Origin: Brevibacillus parabrevis
GTDB taxonomy: Bacteria; Bacillota; Bacilli; Brevibacillales; Brevibacillaceae
DNA: 64,000 nucleotides
Direction of reading: 5' to 3'
Assembly (NCBI RefSeq): GCF_003710905.1
Contig: NZ_RHHV01000010.1
Location: 248,001-312,000 of the forward strand
Shown: one piece after another, positions 8,635-18,321 of the stretch
How positions within the stretch are numbered: position 1 is the stretch's first letter
How the letters are laid out: every line of letters begins with the position of its first letter
Made by a program: the position numbers and the translations under genes
Notes under the pieces: model-generated
What the model was told of the DNA's origin: nothing
What the model saw: only the letters and a program-made list of their open reading frames with translations
Database searches by the model: none

Positions 8635-9528
8635 ATGAACAAAAAATGGATGAAGCCCGCTGCATTCCTCGTATTGGCAGGAGTAGTAGGAGTAGCAGGA
8701 TTGAATATGGCAGGAACAAAAGTGGCTCACGCCGATTCGGAAAAAGGCAAGCTGTTCGCAGCGGCAGCAGACTTGAAGCTCGACAAAAACACGTACGTCA
8801 TCGATGTAAAGTCCGCCGATGTGAACGGCGACAAGGTTGAAGATAAAGTATTTCTGGTTGGACAAAAAGAAAAGGCAGACGACATCTACGCTTCCAACAT
8901 GAACATCGTCGTACAAGATGGCAAATCGAAAGCGTACAGCACAACAGACATCAAGGAGCTGGGCGGCTACGAAGGCGAACTGACTCTCGTCGACTTTACC
9001 GGAGATCACGTAGCAGATGCGTTTGTGAAAACCGCAACAGGCGGCAGCGGCGGCATTTACAGCCACGTTATTGCCACTTTCGCAAACAACAAGCCCGCTG
9101 TCATTTTTGGCGAAAAGGAAAACGAGGGCATCCGCTATGAAGGCAAGTTCGTGGATGGCTTTAAAGTAGAAGGCAAAGGCTCCAAGCTGGACAAGCCGCT
9201 GACCATTGACGTGAGCGCCAATCAGGACGTATATGTCGCAGCGAAGCTGTACGACAAAGCAGGCAAAGTGCAGGCAACCGGCGACGATGTAAACGTCTAT
9301 TCGTATCCGTTCGGCTCGCTTACGCCAATCGACATGGATGGAAACGGAACGTTTGAACTTGTAGGAGAACAGCGAATCGTGGGCATGAACAACACAGATA
9401 CCGTGTCCCGCATCAACTCCGTATGGGGCTATCAGGGCGAGGGCAAATGGAATCCTTGGGAAGTGGAATACTCTACCTTCCTGATCAAGCATCCAGGCGA
9501 AGCGATCAACACAATGATCGGCAAATAA
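8635..9528 (+). CDS. Secreted protein with FG-GAP/VCBS-like calcium-binding repeats
   Basis: A 297-residue exported protein: signal peptide residues 1-33 with cleavage near KVAHA, then about three repeats each centred on an Asp-rich loop (ADVNGDKVEDKVFLV, DFTGDHVADAFVK, DMDGNGTFELVG). These are typical of integrin-alpha-like beta-propeller blades or the VCBS family and suggest Ca2+ binding outside the cell. GGGAGG lies 8 bases before the ATG. It is monocistronic between a 200-base gap and a terminator. Function unknown. Confidence 0.75.
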   Translation: MNKKWMKPAAFLVLAGVVGVAGLNMAGTKVAHADSEKGKLFAAAADLKLDKNTYVIDVKSADVNGDKVEDKVFLVGQKEKADDIYASNMNIVVQDGKSKAYSTTDIKELGGYEGELTLVDFTGDHVADAFVKTATGGSGGIYSHVIATFANNKPAVIFGEKENEGIRYEGKFVDGFKVEGKGSKLDKPLTIDVSANQDVYVAAKLYDKAGKVQATGDDVNVYSYPFGSLTPIDMDGNGTFELVGEQRIVGMNNTDTVSRINSVWGYQGEGKWNPWEVEYSTFLIKHPGEAINTMIGK

Positions 9529-9558
9529 CATACTTGCCTTGCCTATGCCACAACAGAG

Positions 9559-9605
9559 GGGGTGTCTCCAAAGTCGATTTTCCGACCAGGAGACGCTCCT
9601 TTTTT
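9559..9605 (+). terminator. Terminator after the secreted repeat protein
   Basis: An 11-bp stem (GGGGTGTCTCC / GGAGACGCTCC, two G-U pairs) is followed by six T's. Confidence 0.75.
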
Positions 9606-9782
9606 CGTGTGACAAAACTGACAAAACGTAGGGAAACTGTGGTTCGGGTTTTGGGCTTTTTTGTTCGTCTTTTTGGGGCGGCCCCTCGCTGCTTTTTCCC
9701 GGCCGAGAGGTGTTGGTGTTCTATCGTCCAGCGGTCGCACATATCCTTCTTTGGAAGAGCCCAAATCAAGGAGGACGAGCCG

Positions 9783-10124
9783 ATGGAACAGCTAATCGCC
9801 CGCTTTTATGAATTGAAAGAAATCCAGAAGCAGGTAGAGGATGAACTTGGCGCGCTGCGAAGCAAGCTGCTCGACGCTTACGCGGAAGCCGGAAGCGCCG
9901 AGGAAGGTGACTTCAAGCTGGTGATCAGCTACCAGGAGCGGCGAGACTACAGCGACGACCGCCTGTACAATTCTTTGCCCGACCCGTCTCTTTGGCGGCT
10001 CATGTCGCGGGCGGACACCGGGAAAATTGCCAGTCTGCTCAAGCTGAACGTGATTCACGAGAAGATACTGGAAGGCACATATGAGCAGAAAAAGGTGCCT
10101 GTGCTGCGGGTGCAGAAGTTGTGA
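9783..10124 (+). CDS. Small hypothetical protein with N-terminal coiled coil
   Basis: A 113-residue cytosolic protein. Residues 1-36 form a charged heptad-like helix (KEIQKQVEDELGALRSKL). A beta-rich middle (FKLVISYQERRDY) and a helical C-terminus follow. I recognise no family. AAGGAGG lies 7 bases before the ATG, which strongly supports translation. It stands alone ahead of a terminator. Confidence 0.7.
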   Translation: MEQLIARFYELKEIQKQVEDELGALRSKLLDAYAEAGSAEEGDFKLVISYQERRDYSDDRLYNSLPDPSLWRLMSRADTGKIASLLKLNVIHEKILEGTYEQKKVPVLRVQKL

Positions 10125-10210
10125 GGGGGAATTTCCGTTAGGCAGCAGCGAGCGGTAAAAACAGTGTAATTTAAAAAGCGCACTATAAAAGGAACAGCAA
10201 AGCGGATAAG

Positions 10211-10253
10211 AGCTTATTCCAGCGCAATGAGCGTGTGAGAATAAGCTTTTTTT
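10211..10253 (+). terminator. Rho-independent terminator
   Basis: The perfect 9-bp stem AGCTTATTC / GAATAAGCT is followed by a seven-T run. It isolates the 9783 gene from the peptide operon. Confidence 0.85.
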
Positions 10254-10369
10254 GTGTGGGCAAATAGGCGAGCGACGCCCTAGGCAGGGGTGCTCCCTCG
10301 ACTTTCTTCTATAGCAATTCCTTATACCCACCCCCCTCCTCCCAACAAAAAAATGATACCTAATATAGA

Positions 10370-10398
10370 TTGACAATTCTGATTTTTATAAATAATAT
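10370..10398 (+). promoter_or_regulatory. Putative sigma-A promoter of the peptide operon
   Basis: A perfect -35 (TTGACA, 10370-10375) is followed after 17 bases by TAATAT (4/6 of the -10 consensus). The 10254-10544 stretch is AT-rich and gene-free, consistent with a long leader/regulatory region for the regulator gene at 10545. Confidence 0.55.
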
Positions 10399-10544
10399 TA
10401 ATTTAACTCGAATTACAGACATATTACAGAACGAAAAATGTCGAAAAGTCACTGCTTGACTGCTCGTTAAATTGGATTTTATTGCCAAATCCTTTTATCT
10501 TTACGAATAGCAGACTAATTAAAGAACAAGTAGAAGGTGATTAA

Positions 10545-11843
10545 TTGAACCTAACATTCGCTGTCATTGGTCCCAGGTTGCTAGTCGAAGATATTTGCAC
10601 CGTGCTCGCGGAGTTTCCGCATATCGAACCGATCAGGCTCATTTACGATTCGGAAAAGAGTGTGCGGGAGCTGCTCCAGGAATGCATGGAAGTTTACGAT
10701 GTCTACTTTTTCAGCGGCGATGTGCCGTTCCTTCTCTCCCAGGACCTGATCCCGCCCCATTCGTGCTCGATTTTCATCCCCTTCGAAGGAACTGATCTGT
10801 ACAGAGCGATCTTCCAGATTTATCGCCACTATCACTTTTTCCCGACCATCAGCTTTGACGGTATTCCAGCCAAGCACTTGCAAGAGTTTTTTGACGAGAT
10901 TGAAGCGAAAGGAGTGCATTGGTTCTCGAAAAACATGGACGGCTTCCAAAATTCGGAGGAGCTGTACGAGCATCATCTGACGCTATGGCAAGAGGGCAAG
11001 GCGCAAGTCGTTGCCACCAGCATTCACTCCGTCTACGAGCGCTTGAAGGGTGAGCACGTCCCGGTCTTTTTCATCAAAAGCACGAAGCAGCTCATTCGCG
11101 ACACGATCAATAAAGCACTGTGGCTGGCGCGGGATCAGAAAAAGCAACTGGCGCAAATTACGGTGCTGCAATTTCGGATCGAGCCTGCCGAGGGCGAACA
11201 GCTTGGCGATGCGCTCGACAAATATCAAAAGAAAGTGACGGAGTTCAGCAAACGGCTGTTTGCGTCGATGACGAGCGCCGATCCGGGGCAGTACACGTTG
11301 TATACCACGCGGGGGATCGTGGAAAAAGTGACCAAAGACTTTTCCAGCTTTCCCGTCCTGAAAAACAGCAGCGGAGAGCTGGGAACGATGAACCTGGGCA
11401 TCGGCATGGGCGAGACAGTCGAGCGGGCTTTGTACAATGCCAATCGCGCCGTCGAATTTGCTTTTCGCAACCCGGGCAACAGCGCCTATCTCATCGACGA
11501 CCAGATGAAGGTGCTCGGTCCGCTCGGCACGCGCAACACGCTCGATTATTCCCTCATCGGCGAAGAGCGGGGCGATTTTGTCTCGACGTCGATTCGCAAG
11601 CTGTTTTCCTGGCTCCAGCTCATCCAGAAAAACGAGGTGACGACACGGGAAATTAGCGTCGGAATGAACACGGGGGAGCGCAATGCAGCGAGGATGGTGC
11701 AGAAGATGAAGGAAAAAGGGATAGCCGAAGTCATCGGCACGGAATCGATGAGTCAGCGAGGCAGGCCGAGGCCGATTTATCGCATCGATCTGCACAAGCT
11801 GTCTCTGGAAGTAAAAGTGCGGCACGACCCGAAAGACGTTTAA
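10545..11843 (+). CDS. Transcriptional regulator with cyclase-like (GTP cyclohydrolase III/GGDEF-fold) middle and C-terminal winged helix
   Basis: A 432-residue protein in three parts. Residues 1-~165 look like an alpha/beta sensor domain. Residues ~195-325 carry the GIGMGETVERALYNANRA signature and a VLGPLG tail that recall archaeal GTP cyclohydrolase III and GGDEF-type folds. A winged helix follows (TTREISVGMNT..., ending SQRGRPRPIYRI). It is a paralogue of the 31727 protein. It starts at TTG 10545 with AAGGTGATT upstream, and only 13 bases separate it from oppB, so it is the first gene of the operon it probably controls. Ligand unknown. Confidence 0.7.
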   Translation: MNLTFAVIGPRLLVEDICTVLAEFPHIEPIRLIYDSEKSVRELLQECMEVYDVYFFSGDVPFLLSQDLIPPHSCSIFIPFEGTDLYRAIFQIYRHYHFFPTISFDGIPAKHLQEFFDEIEAKGVHWFSKNMDGFQNSEELYEHHLTLWQEGKAQVVATSIHSVYERLKGEHVPVFFIKSTKQLIRDTINKALWLARDQKKQLAQITVLQFRIEPAEGEQLGDALDKYQKKVTEFSKRLFASMTSADPGQYTLYTTRGIVEKVTKDFSSFPVLKNSSGELGTMNLGIGMGETVERALYNANRAVEFAFRNPGNSAYLIDDQMKVLGPLGTRNTLDYSLIGEERGDFVSTSIRKLFSWLQLIQKNEVTTREISVGMNTGERNAARMVQKMKEKGIAEVIGTESMSQRGRPRPIYRIDLHKLSLEVKVRHDPKDV

Positions 11844-11856
11844 AAGGAGGTTTGAG

Positions 11857-12783
11857 ATGGCTGGCTATATCGTGAAGCGGTTTTTTGCGAGCATATTGAC
11901 GATGTTTGTCCTCATCACGATCACGTTTTTTCTGATGCACGCAGTGCCGGGAGGGCCTTTCAGCCCGGCGGAGGAACGGAAAGTGCCCAAAAGCGTCATG
12001 GAAAAGATGGAGGAAAAATTCGGCTTGAATGAACCACTGAGCGTCCAGTACGTGAATTACTTGAAAAGCATTGCCCAGGGCGATCTCGGCTTTTCCTTCA
12101 AGCAGTCCGATGTGACGGTGAATGAATTGATCTCACGCGGCTTCCCTGTCTCCGCAAAAGTCGGGCTGGTGGCGATCGTCGTAGCGCTCATCGTCGGGAT
12201 GCTGCTTGGCATTACGTCAGCGATCAAGCGCGGAAAATGGGCGGATTGGGCATCGATGATCTTTGCCACAGTCGGCATCTCCATTCCGAATTTCGTCATT
12301 ACCGTGCTGATGCTGTTTCTGTTCGCCGTTGTCCTGAAGCTTTTGCCTACCTACGGATTGTCCAGCTGGAAGCATTACATTTTGCCTGTCATCGGTCTTG
12401 CCTTTGGCCCGATCGCTTATATCGCCAGGTTGATGCGTTCCAGCATGCTGGAAGTGATGCGCCAGGACTACATTTTGACAGCGCGGGCCAAAGGCGTCCC
12501 GGAATACCGCGTCATTTTCAAGCACGCACTGAAAAACGCGATTATCCCGATCGTCACGTATTTGGGGCCGCTGGTCGCCGCCTTGTTAACGGGGAGCTTC
12601 ATCGTGGAGCGCGTGTTTTCCATCCCGGGCATCGGCAGGGACTTCGTGACGGGCATCAGCGACCGGGATTACTCGGTTATTTTGGGGCTGACCGTCTTTC
12701 TCGGGCTTTTCATCATCGTGGCAAACTTTATCGTGGACGTTTTGTACGCGATTATCGACCGGCGGGTAAAAATCGAGGAGTAG
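11857..12783 (+). CDS. oppB: Peptide ABC transporter permease OppB/DppB
   Basis: A 308-residue inner-membrane permease with six predicted helices. The N-terminus carries the MAGYIVKRFFASILTMF-type helix. The EAA loop is RQDYILTARAKGVPEYRVIFKH-like (~res 200-222), where the ATPases dock. AAAGGAGG lies just before the ATG. It is the first structural gene of the operon for oligopeptide uptake, and pairs with OppC. Confidence 0.93.
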   Translation: MAGYIVKRFFASILTMFVLITITFFLMHAVPGGPFSPAEERKVPKSVMEKMEEKFGLNEPLSVQYVNYLKSIAQGDLGFSFKQSDVTVNELISRGFPVSAKVGLVAIVVALIVGMLLGITSAIKRGKWADWASMIFATVGISIPNFVITVLMLFLFAVVLKLLPTYGLSSWKHYILPVIGLAFGPIAYIARLMRSSMLEVMRQDYILTARAKGVPEYRVIFKHALKNAIIPIVTYLGPLVAALLTGSFIVERVFSIPGIGRDFVTGISDRDYSVILGLTVFLGLFIIVANFIVDVLYAIIDRRVKIEE

Positions 12784-12786
12784 GTG

Positions 12787-13773
12787 ATGACGAACATGAA
12801 TTACGCCTGGAAGGGGAGCGAGGGGGCCAATCTGCGCGGAGACAGGGAGCAGGAGTGGGCGGATATTCCCGATGAGGATTTCGCCAGACTGGACGCTGGC
12901 ACGATGCAAAGCGAGACGATCTCGCGTCCGAGCAAATCGTACTGGCAAGACGCGTGGAGCCGTTTTCGGAAAGACCCGCTGGCGATGATCGGTTTGTGCA
13001 CGATTGTGGTCATTGCCGTTGCGGCGATCGTCGGCCCGCTGTTTTCCGCGTACACGTACGATGGACAGGATATTGCCAATCAAAATCAGGGGCCGTCTGC
13101 GGAGCATTGGTTCGGAACGGACAAATTCGGGCGGGACATTTTCGTGCGTGCCCTGTACGGTGCGCAAATCAGCCTGACGATCGGGGTAGCCGCTGCGGCG
13201 ATCAATCTCGTAATCGGCGTTATTTACGGCGGAATCTCCGGCTATCTCGGCGGCAAGGTCGACATGGTGATGATGCGGATTGTCGACATCATGATCGGCG
13301 TGCCCGAGCTGCTGTACATTATTTTGCTGATGATGTTCCTCGGCAATACGATCGAGAGCATCCTGATTGCGATGTCGCTGACGTACTGGATCGGGACGGC
13401 GCGGATGGTTCGCTCCCAAGTTATCACGCTCAAGCATCAGGAGTTTGTGCTGGCGGCGCGGGCTACCGGCTCGTCCAACATGCGCATTTTGTTCAAGCAT
13501 CTGATTCCGAACAGCATGGGCCCGATTATCGTGACCGTTACGTTTCTCGTGCCGTCGGCGATCTTCACGGAAGCGTTTCTCAGCTTTTTGGGGATCGGGA
13601 TTCAGGTGCCGATGGCAAGCTGGGGCACGCTCGTCAACGATGCGATTCCGACTTTGTTTACCCAGCCGTATCAGATGCTGTTCCCGGCACTCGCGATCAG
13701 CATTACGATGTTCGCGCTGAACTTCATCGGCGACGGCTTGCGCGATGCGCTGGACCCAAGGCTAAAGAAATAA
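12787..13773 (+). CDS. oppC: Peptide ABC transporter permease OppC/DppC
   Basis: A 328-residue permease with a ~55-residue cytosolic N-terminal extension, then the family's helix 1 (DPLAMIGLCTIVVIAV), a periplasm-facing FGTDKFGRD motif typical of OppC, and the EAA loop at QEFVLAARATGSS. The ATG at 12787 has GAGGAG six bases upstream; GTG 12784 is a less favoured alternative. Forms the heteromeric channel with OppB. Confidence 0.93.
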   Translation: MTNMNYAWKGSEGANLRGDREQEWADIPDEDFARLDAGTMQSETISRPSKSYWQDAWSRFRKDPLAMIGLCTIVVIAVAAIVGPLFSAYTYDGQDIANQNQGPSAEHWFGTDKFGRDIFVRALYGAQISLTIGVAAAAINLVIGVIYGGISGYLGGKVDMVMMRIVDIMIGVPELLYIILLMMFLGNTIESILIAMSLTYWIGTARMVRSQVITLKHQEFVLAARATGSSNMRILFKHLIPNSMGPIIVTVTFLVPSAIFTEAFLSFLGIGIQVPMASWGTLVNDAIPTLFTQPYQMLFPALAISITMFALNFIGDGLRDALDPRLKK

Positions 13774-13787
13774 AGGCGGGTGATAAC

Positions 13788-14786
13788 GTGAAATTGCTCC
13801 AGGTAGAGAACTTGAAAACGACATTTCACATCGACGCAGGACAGGTGCAAGCCGTCCGCGGGATTTCCTTTCATGTGGAAAAAGGCGAGTCTATCGGCAT
13901 CGTGGGGGAATCCGGTTCGGGCAAAAGCGTGTCGATGCTCTCCCTTTTGAAGCTGCTGCCGGACAACGCCACATTGACAGCGGACAACATCTTGTTTGAC
14001 GGCGCGCAGATGGTCAATACGAGTCAAAAAGCGATGCGCAAAATGCTCGGGCGCGACATTGGCATGATTTTTCAAGACCCGATGACGTCGCTGAATCCGC
14101 TGTTTACCGTCGGCGAGCAAATCATCGAGCCGCTGCGCATTCACCAAAAGCTGTCGAAGGAAGCAGCGCGGCAAAGAGCGATCGAGATTTTGCGCATGGT
14201 GGAAATCCCCAGTCCCGAAAAGCGATTGAAGCAGTATCCGCACGAATTTTCCGGCGGCATGCGGCAGCGCGTCATGATTGCCATCGCCCTGTCCTGTTCG
14301 CCCAAGCTGCTGATTGCCGACGAGCCGACGACCGCGCTCGATGTGACGATTCAGGCGCAAATCCTCGATCTGATGCGCGACTTGAAAGACAAGCTGAACG
14401 TCTCGATTGTGATGATTACGCACGATCTCGGTGTAATTGCCAACATGTGCAACCGGATCATCGTCATGTACGGCGGCACGATTGTTGAGCAAGGAACGAC
14501 TCGCGAAATTTTTTACAAACCGCGCCATCCGTATACGTGGGGGCTGTTGCGTTCCATCCCGCAGTTTACGGAAGGGGAAAAGAAAAAGCTCATCTCCATC
14601 CCGGGCAGCCCGCCCGATTTGCTCCGCCCGCCTGCCGGATGTGCCTTCACGTCGCGCTGTCCGTACGCGATGAAGGTTTGCGAAAAGCAGCCGCCGCAGT
14701 CCGTCGCGCTGTCTGAAACCCACCAGGCCGCCTGTTGGCTGATGCATCCAAAAGCGGCCAACCATATGCGGGAGGTGATCGGCTAA
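13788..14786 (+). CDS. oppD: Peptide ABC transporter ATPase OppD/DppD
   Basis: A 332-residue ATPase: Walker A GESGSGKS (~res 40-47), Q-loop [10 protein letters not shown], signature FSGGMRQR, Walker [10 protein letters not shown]-loop ITHD. The oligopeptide-type C-terminal Cys motif ([14 protein letters not shown]) can bind an Fe-S cluster in this family. It starts at GTG 13788 with AAAGGCGGGTGA upstream. Its stop overlaps the oppF start by one base (TAATG). Confidence 0.93.
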   Translation: MKLLQVENLKTTFHIDAGQVQAVRGISFHVEKGESIGIVGESGSGKSVSMLSLLKLLPDNATLTADNILFDGAQMVNTSQKAMRKMLGRDIGMIFQDPMTSLNPLFTVGEQIIEPLRIHQKLSKEAARQRAIEILRMVEIPSPEKRLKQYPHEFSGGMRQRVMIAIALSCSPKLLIADEPTTALDVTIQAQILDLMRDLKDKLNVSIVMITHDLGVIANMCNRIIVMYGGTIVEQGTTREIFYKPRHPYTWGLLRSIPQFTEGEKKKLISIPGSPPDLLRPPAGCAFTSRCPYAMKVCEKQPPQSVALSETHQAACWLMHPKAANHMREVIG

Positions 14787-15769
14787 TGGCAAAGCCCGCT
14801 TCGGCGCTGGTAGAAGTGCGGAATTTGAAAAAGCATTTCGAGGTGCAAAAGAGCTTCCTCGGCCGCAGCTCTACGCTGCTCAAGGCAGTAGACGACGTCA
14901 GCTTTACGATTTTCAGAGGGGAGACATTCGGACTGGTCGGAGAATCCGGGTGCGGCAAATCGACGATCGGCAGAACACTGTTGAAGCTGTACGAGCCAAC
15001 TGCTGGCGAGATCATTTTCGACGGCCAGCCAATCACCCGGCTCACGCACAAAGAAATGTTGCCCTACCGCAAAAAAATGCAAATGATTTTCCAAGACCCG
15101 TACGCTTCGCTCGACCCGCGCATGACGATCGCGCAGATTATCGGAGATCCGCTGGCGGTACATAACATTTATCGCGGAAAGGACCGAGTGGATCGGGTCA
15201 AGGAGCTGATCGAGCTGGTCGGATTGAAAGCGGATCACCTCAATCGGTATCCGCATGAATTTTCCGGGGGCCAGCGTCAGCGGATCGGGATCGCTCGCGC
15301 CCTGGCTGTCGAGCCGGAGTTCATTATTTGCGACGAGCCAATCTCTGCCCTGGACGTCTCGATTCAGGCGCAGGTCGTCAACATGCTGGAAGAGTTGCAG
15401 GAACGATTCGGGCTGACGTACTTGTTCGTCTCCCACGACTTGTCGATGGTTCGGCATATTTCCCACAAAGTCGGCGTCATGTACCTGGGGAGCCTGGTCG
15501 AATACGCGAGCGTGCACGATTTGTACACGAACATGCAGCATCCGTACACGCGGGCGTTGTTGTCTGCGGTACCGATTGCCGACCCGGACACGGCAGAAGG
15601 GAGCGAGCGCATCCACCTCCAGGGTGATGTGCCCAGCCCGTTGAATCCACCGAGCGGCTGTGCGTTTCGGACACGTTGCCCACATGCGCTGCACCGCTGC
15701 GCAGAAGAGAAGCCTGCTTTAAAAGACAGCGGCAACGGCCACCTCGTTGCTTGCCATTTGCTCGATTGA
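14786..15769 (+). CDS. oppF: Peptide ABC transporter ATPase OppF/DppF
   Basis: A 327-residue second ATPase with Walker A GESGCGKS, signature FSGGQRQR, Walker [13 protein letters not shown], and the C-terminal oligopeptide-transporter Cys motif ([14 protein letters not shown]). It works as a heterodimer with OppD. Its start shares one base with the oppD stop, which implies translational coupling. Confidence 0.93.
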   Translation: MAKPASALVEVRNLKKHFEVQKSFLGRSSTLLKAVDDVSFTIFRGETFGLVGESGCGKSTIGRTLLKLYEPTAGEIIFDGQPITRLTHKEMLPYRKKMQMIFQDPYASLDPRMTIAQIIGDPLAVHNIYRGKDRVDRVKELIELVGLKADHLNRYPHEFSGGQRQRIGIARALAVEPEFIICDEPISALDVSIQAQVVNMLEELQERFGLTYLFVSHDLSMVRHISHKVGVMYLGSLVEYASVHDLYTNMQHPYTRALLSAVPIADPDTAEGSERIHLQGDVPSPLNPPSGCAFRTRCPHALHRCAEEKPALKDSGNGHLVACHLLD

Positions 15770-15863
15770 CAGTCTTTTCGCCATCTTTTCGCTTTTCACC
15801 AGCGAGATATGAATGCCGTGTTTTCGGACGGCTCATATAAATGCAAAAAATGGGGGGACGAGT

Positions 15864-17522
15864 ATGAAAAAGAGGTTGGGCATCGTTTTGGCGGCGCTAC
15901 TTGCGATCACATCAGTCACAGCCGGATGTAGCAGCTCAGGCACGGCACCGCAGGGAGAGAATCAAGGACAGCAGACGGCGCCGAAAGCGGAGGGCGAGAA
16001 GCCTGCTGCCGAGCAAAAAATCATTTATGCGTTGAGCAAAGAGCCGGAGGAGATGGACCCGACGCTGAACGTGTACGCGCGCTCGTCCATCGTGTTGCAA
16101 AACTTGTTCCGCGGTCTTTATAAAATCGATGAATCCGGGAAAAAGCCCGTGCCGTCGCTTGCCGAAGGGTATGAGCTGGATGCGACAGGCACCAAGTACA
16201 CTTTTAAAATCGACAAAAATGCCAAATGGTCTGACGGAAAGCCCGTAACCGCCCAAGACTTCGAGTATTCCTGGAAGCGTGTGCTCAATCCGGACGTCGC
16301 TTCCGGCGCGGCTTTTTACTTGTACTACATCAAAAACGGCAAGGCGTACAACGAAAAGCAAGCGAAAGCAGAAGATGTCGGCGTCAAGGCCGTCGATGAA
16401 AGCACGCTGGAAGTAACGCTGGAAAATCCGACTCCGTACTTCCTGGAGCTGTTGTGCGTTACCGCCTACTACCCGGTGCGTCAGGACGTAGTGGAAAAAG
16501 AAGGCTGGACCAAATCGCCCGAGACGTATTTGACGACAGGACCGTTCATGCTGACAGAGCTTCGCCCGAAAGAAAAATACGTCCTGAAGAAAAATCCGAA
16601 CTACCTCGAAGCGGATAAAGTGAAGCTGGATACGCTGGAAATCGTGTTCATCGAGTCCACCGAAGCAGAGCTTGCCGCCTATACGAACGGCGAGATTCAA
16701 GTGTCCGACAACATCAGCCCGGAAGGCATGAAGCAGTATCAAAGCACGCCTGATTTTTTCTCTGTTCCCCGGATCGGCATGCAATATTTTGATTTCAACG
16801 CATCCAAAAAGCCGTTTGATGACGCGAAAGTCCGCAAAGCATTCAGCATCTCGATCAATCGCGACCAGATCATCAAAAATATTGTGCAGTCTGTAGAGAA
16901 GCCTGCTTTCGGCATGGTGCCGTACGGAATCCCGGATGGGGTGCAAAAAGACAAGGAATACCGCGATGTCGTCGGCAACGTATTCAGCGAAAACGTCGAC
17001 GAGGCGAAAAAACTGCTCGCCGAAGCAGGGTATCCGAACGGGCAAGGCATCCCGGAAATTACGATGATCGTCATGGCGAGCCAGTCGGACAAAGACATCG
17101 CCCAAGCGCTGCAAAGCATGTGGAAGCAAAATTTGGGAGTAGATGTCAACATCCAGACGTTTGAATCGAAAGTGTATTGGGACGAGATTGAAAACGGCAA
17201 TTTCCACATCGCTTCTGACGGTTGGACAGGAGACTACCCGGACCCGATGACGAACCTCGACATCTTTGAAGGCGTGAATACAGCCGACGACCTGAGATGG
17301 AACAGCGCCGAATACGACCGTTTGCTGGAAGAAAACCGCAAAATCTCCGATCAGGCAAAGCGGATGGAAAACTTCGCGAAGGCGGAAAAAATCTTGGCCG
17401 ACGAAATGCCGCTGATGCCGATTCGCTTCTTTGAAGATCAGTTCCTGGCGAAGCCGAATGTCAAAGGCGTGCTGAAAAACTACATCGGTCACACCATTTT
17501 TGAATATGCGCATGTAGAATAA
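15864..17522 (+). CDS. oppA: Oligopeptide-binding lipoprotein OppA/DppE
   Basis: A 552-residue SBP family 5 lipoprotein. The signal peptide ends with the lipobox SVTAGC (Cys 21), so it is tethered to the outer face of the membrane. A Gly/Gln/Lys-rich linker leads to the peptide-binding domains, with LAEGYELD and NAKWSDGKPVTAQDFEYSW typical of the family. The ATG at 15864 has GGGGGG upstream. A terminator-less hairpin follows, consistent with high expression of the binding protein relative to downstream genes. Confidence 0.93.
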   Translation: MKKRLGIVLAALLAITSVTAGCSSSGTAPQGENQGQQTAPKAEGEKPAAEQKIIYALSKEPEEMDPTLNVYARSSIVLQNLFRGLYKIDESGKKPVPSLAEGYELDATGTKYTFKIDKNAKWSDGKPVTAQDFEYSWKRVLNPDVASGAAFYLYYIKNGKAYNEKQAKAEDVGVKAVDESTLEVTLENPTPYFLELLCVTAYYPVRQDVVEKEGWTKSPETYLTTGPFMLTELRPKEKYVLKKNPNYLEADKVKLDTLEIVFIESTEAELAAYTNGEIQVSDNISPEGMKQYQSTPDFFSVPRIGMQYFDFNASKKPFDDAKVRKAFSISINRDQIIKNIVQSVEKPAFGMVPYGIPDGVQKDKEYRDVVGNVFSENVDEAKKLLAEAGYPNGQGIPEITMIVMASQSDKDIAQALQSMWKQNLGVDVNIQTFESKVYWDEIENGNFHIASDGWTGDYPDPMTNLDIFEGVNTADDLRWNSAEYDRLLEENRKISDQAKRMENFAKAEKILADEMPLMPIRFFEDQFLAKPNVKGVLKNYIGHTIFEYAHVE

Positions 17523-17537
17523 CATTTCAACGGGGAA

Positions 17538-17567
17538 AGGGCCGGTAAGTGGAAGCTTGTCGGCCCT
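17538..17567 (+). other. Intercistronic hairpin after oppA
   Basis: A 7-bp perfect stem (AGGGCCG / CGGCCCT) lies between oppA and the next gene, with no T tract. It may stabilise or process the oppA mRNA rather than terminate it. Confidence 0.5.
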
Positions 17568-17583
17568 GCCTCACGAGGGAGCC

Positions 17584-18321
17584 ATGAAGATGAAGCCGAT
17601 TATCGGTTTGACCACATTTTTGTCCGAACAGTCGAAGTACAGTACGGTAAGCCGAAACTACGTCGACTCGATTTACGCTGCGGGAGGCGTGCCGATCACG
17701 ATTCCGATCGTAGAGGACAAGACAGATTACAGCGAGTACATAGACTTGGTAGACGGCATTTTGTTCACGGGCGGCAACGATATCGCGCCGTACTATTTTG
17801 GCGAAAATCCGCTGAAAGAGCTGCACTCGATGTCTTCGATCCGCGACGAATACGAACTCTCGCTTTTTCGCAAAGCGTATGAGAAAAACGTGCCGATTTT
17901 CGGGATTTGCCGGGGCATCCAACTGATCAATGTCGCGCTGGGAGGCAGTCTCTATCAGGACATCTACAGCCAAATTCCCGGCGCTTTGGGGCACTCGCCG
18001 ACGCAAACAGCTTCCGATGAACTGTACCATTCCATTCAAATCAGCAAACATACGCAACTGTATGATATCTTTGGAGAAGAGCGAATTTTCACTAATTCTT
18101 TCCATCACCAATCGGTCAAACAACTGGGAAAAAACCTGATCGCGACGGCATTTTCCGAGGATGGGATCGTGGAGGCGCTCGAAAGCACGGAGGAGCGGTT
18201 TTTGCTGGGGGTTCAATGGCACCCGGAATGCATGACCAAACGACATCCGATGTTTCTGAAGCTGTTTTCTGCGTTTATTCAAGCATCGCTTGTCCACAAA
18301 CAAAAGGAGGTATCGGCATGA
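17584..18321 (+). CDS. Class I glutamine amidotransferase-like gamma-glutamyl hydrolase (peptidase C26)
   Basis: A 245-residue C26/PuuD-type hydrolase. The nucleophile Cys is in FGICRGIQL, the oxyanion region is FTGGNDIAP, and the catalytic His-x-Glu is in GVQWHPE. Relatives split gamma-glutamyl amide bonds (e.g. gamma-glutamyl-GABA). Its place behind a peptide transporter and before DppA suggests it trims imported gamma-linked peptides, perhaps of murein origin. Start ATG 17584 (GAGGGAG upstream) or 17590. It overlaps dppA by four bases (ATGA). Confidence 0.85.
   Translation: MKMKPIIGLTTFLSEQSKYSTVSRNYVDSIYAAGGVPITIPIVEDKTDYSEYIDLVDGILFTGGNDIAPYYFGENPLKELHSMSSIRDEYELSLFRKAYEKNVPIFGICRGIQLINVALGGSLYQDIYSQIPGALGHSPTQTASDELYHSIQISKHTQLYDIFGEERIFTNSFHHQSVKQLGKNLIATAFSEDGIVEALESTEERFLLGVQWHPECMTKRHPMFLKLFSAFIQASLVHKQKEVSA

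Noticed and set aside
15936-17525. Long minus-strand open frame across oppA
   Set aside because: Antisense shadow of an intact lipoprotein gene; no ribosome site, no domains.
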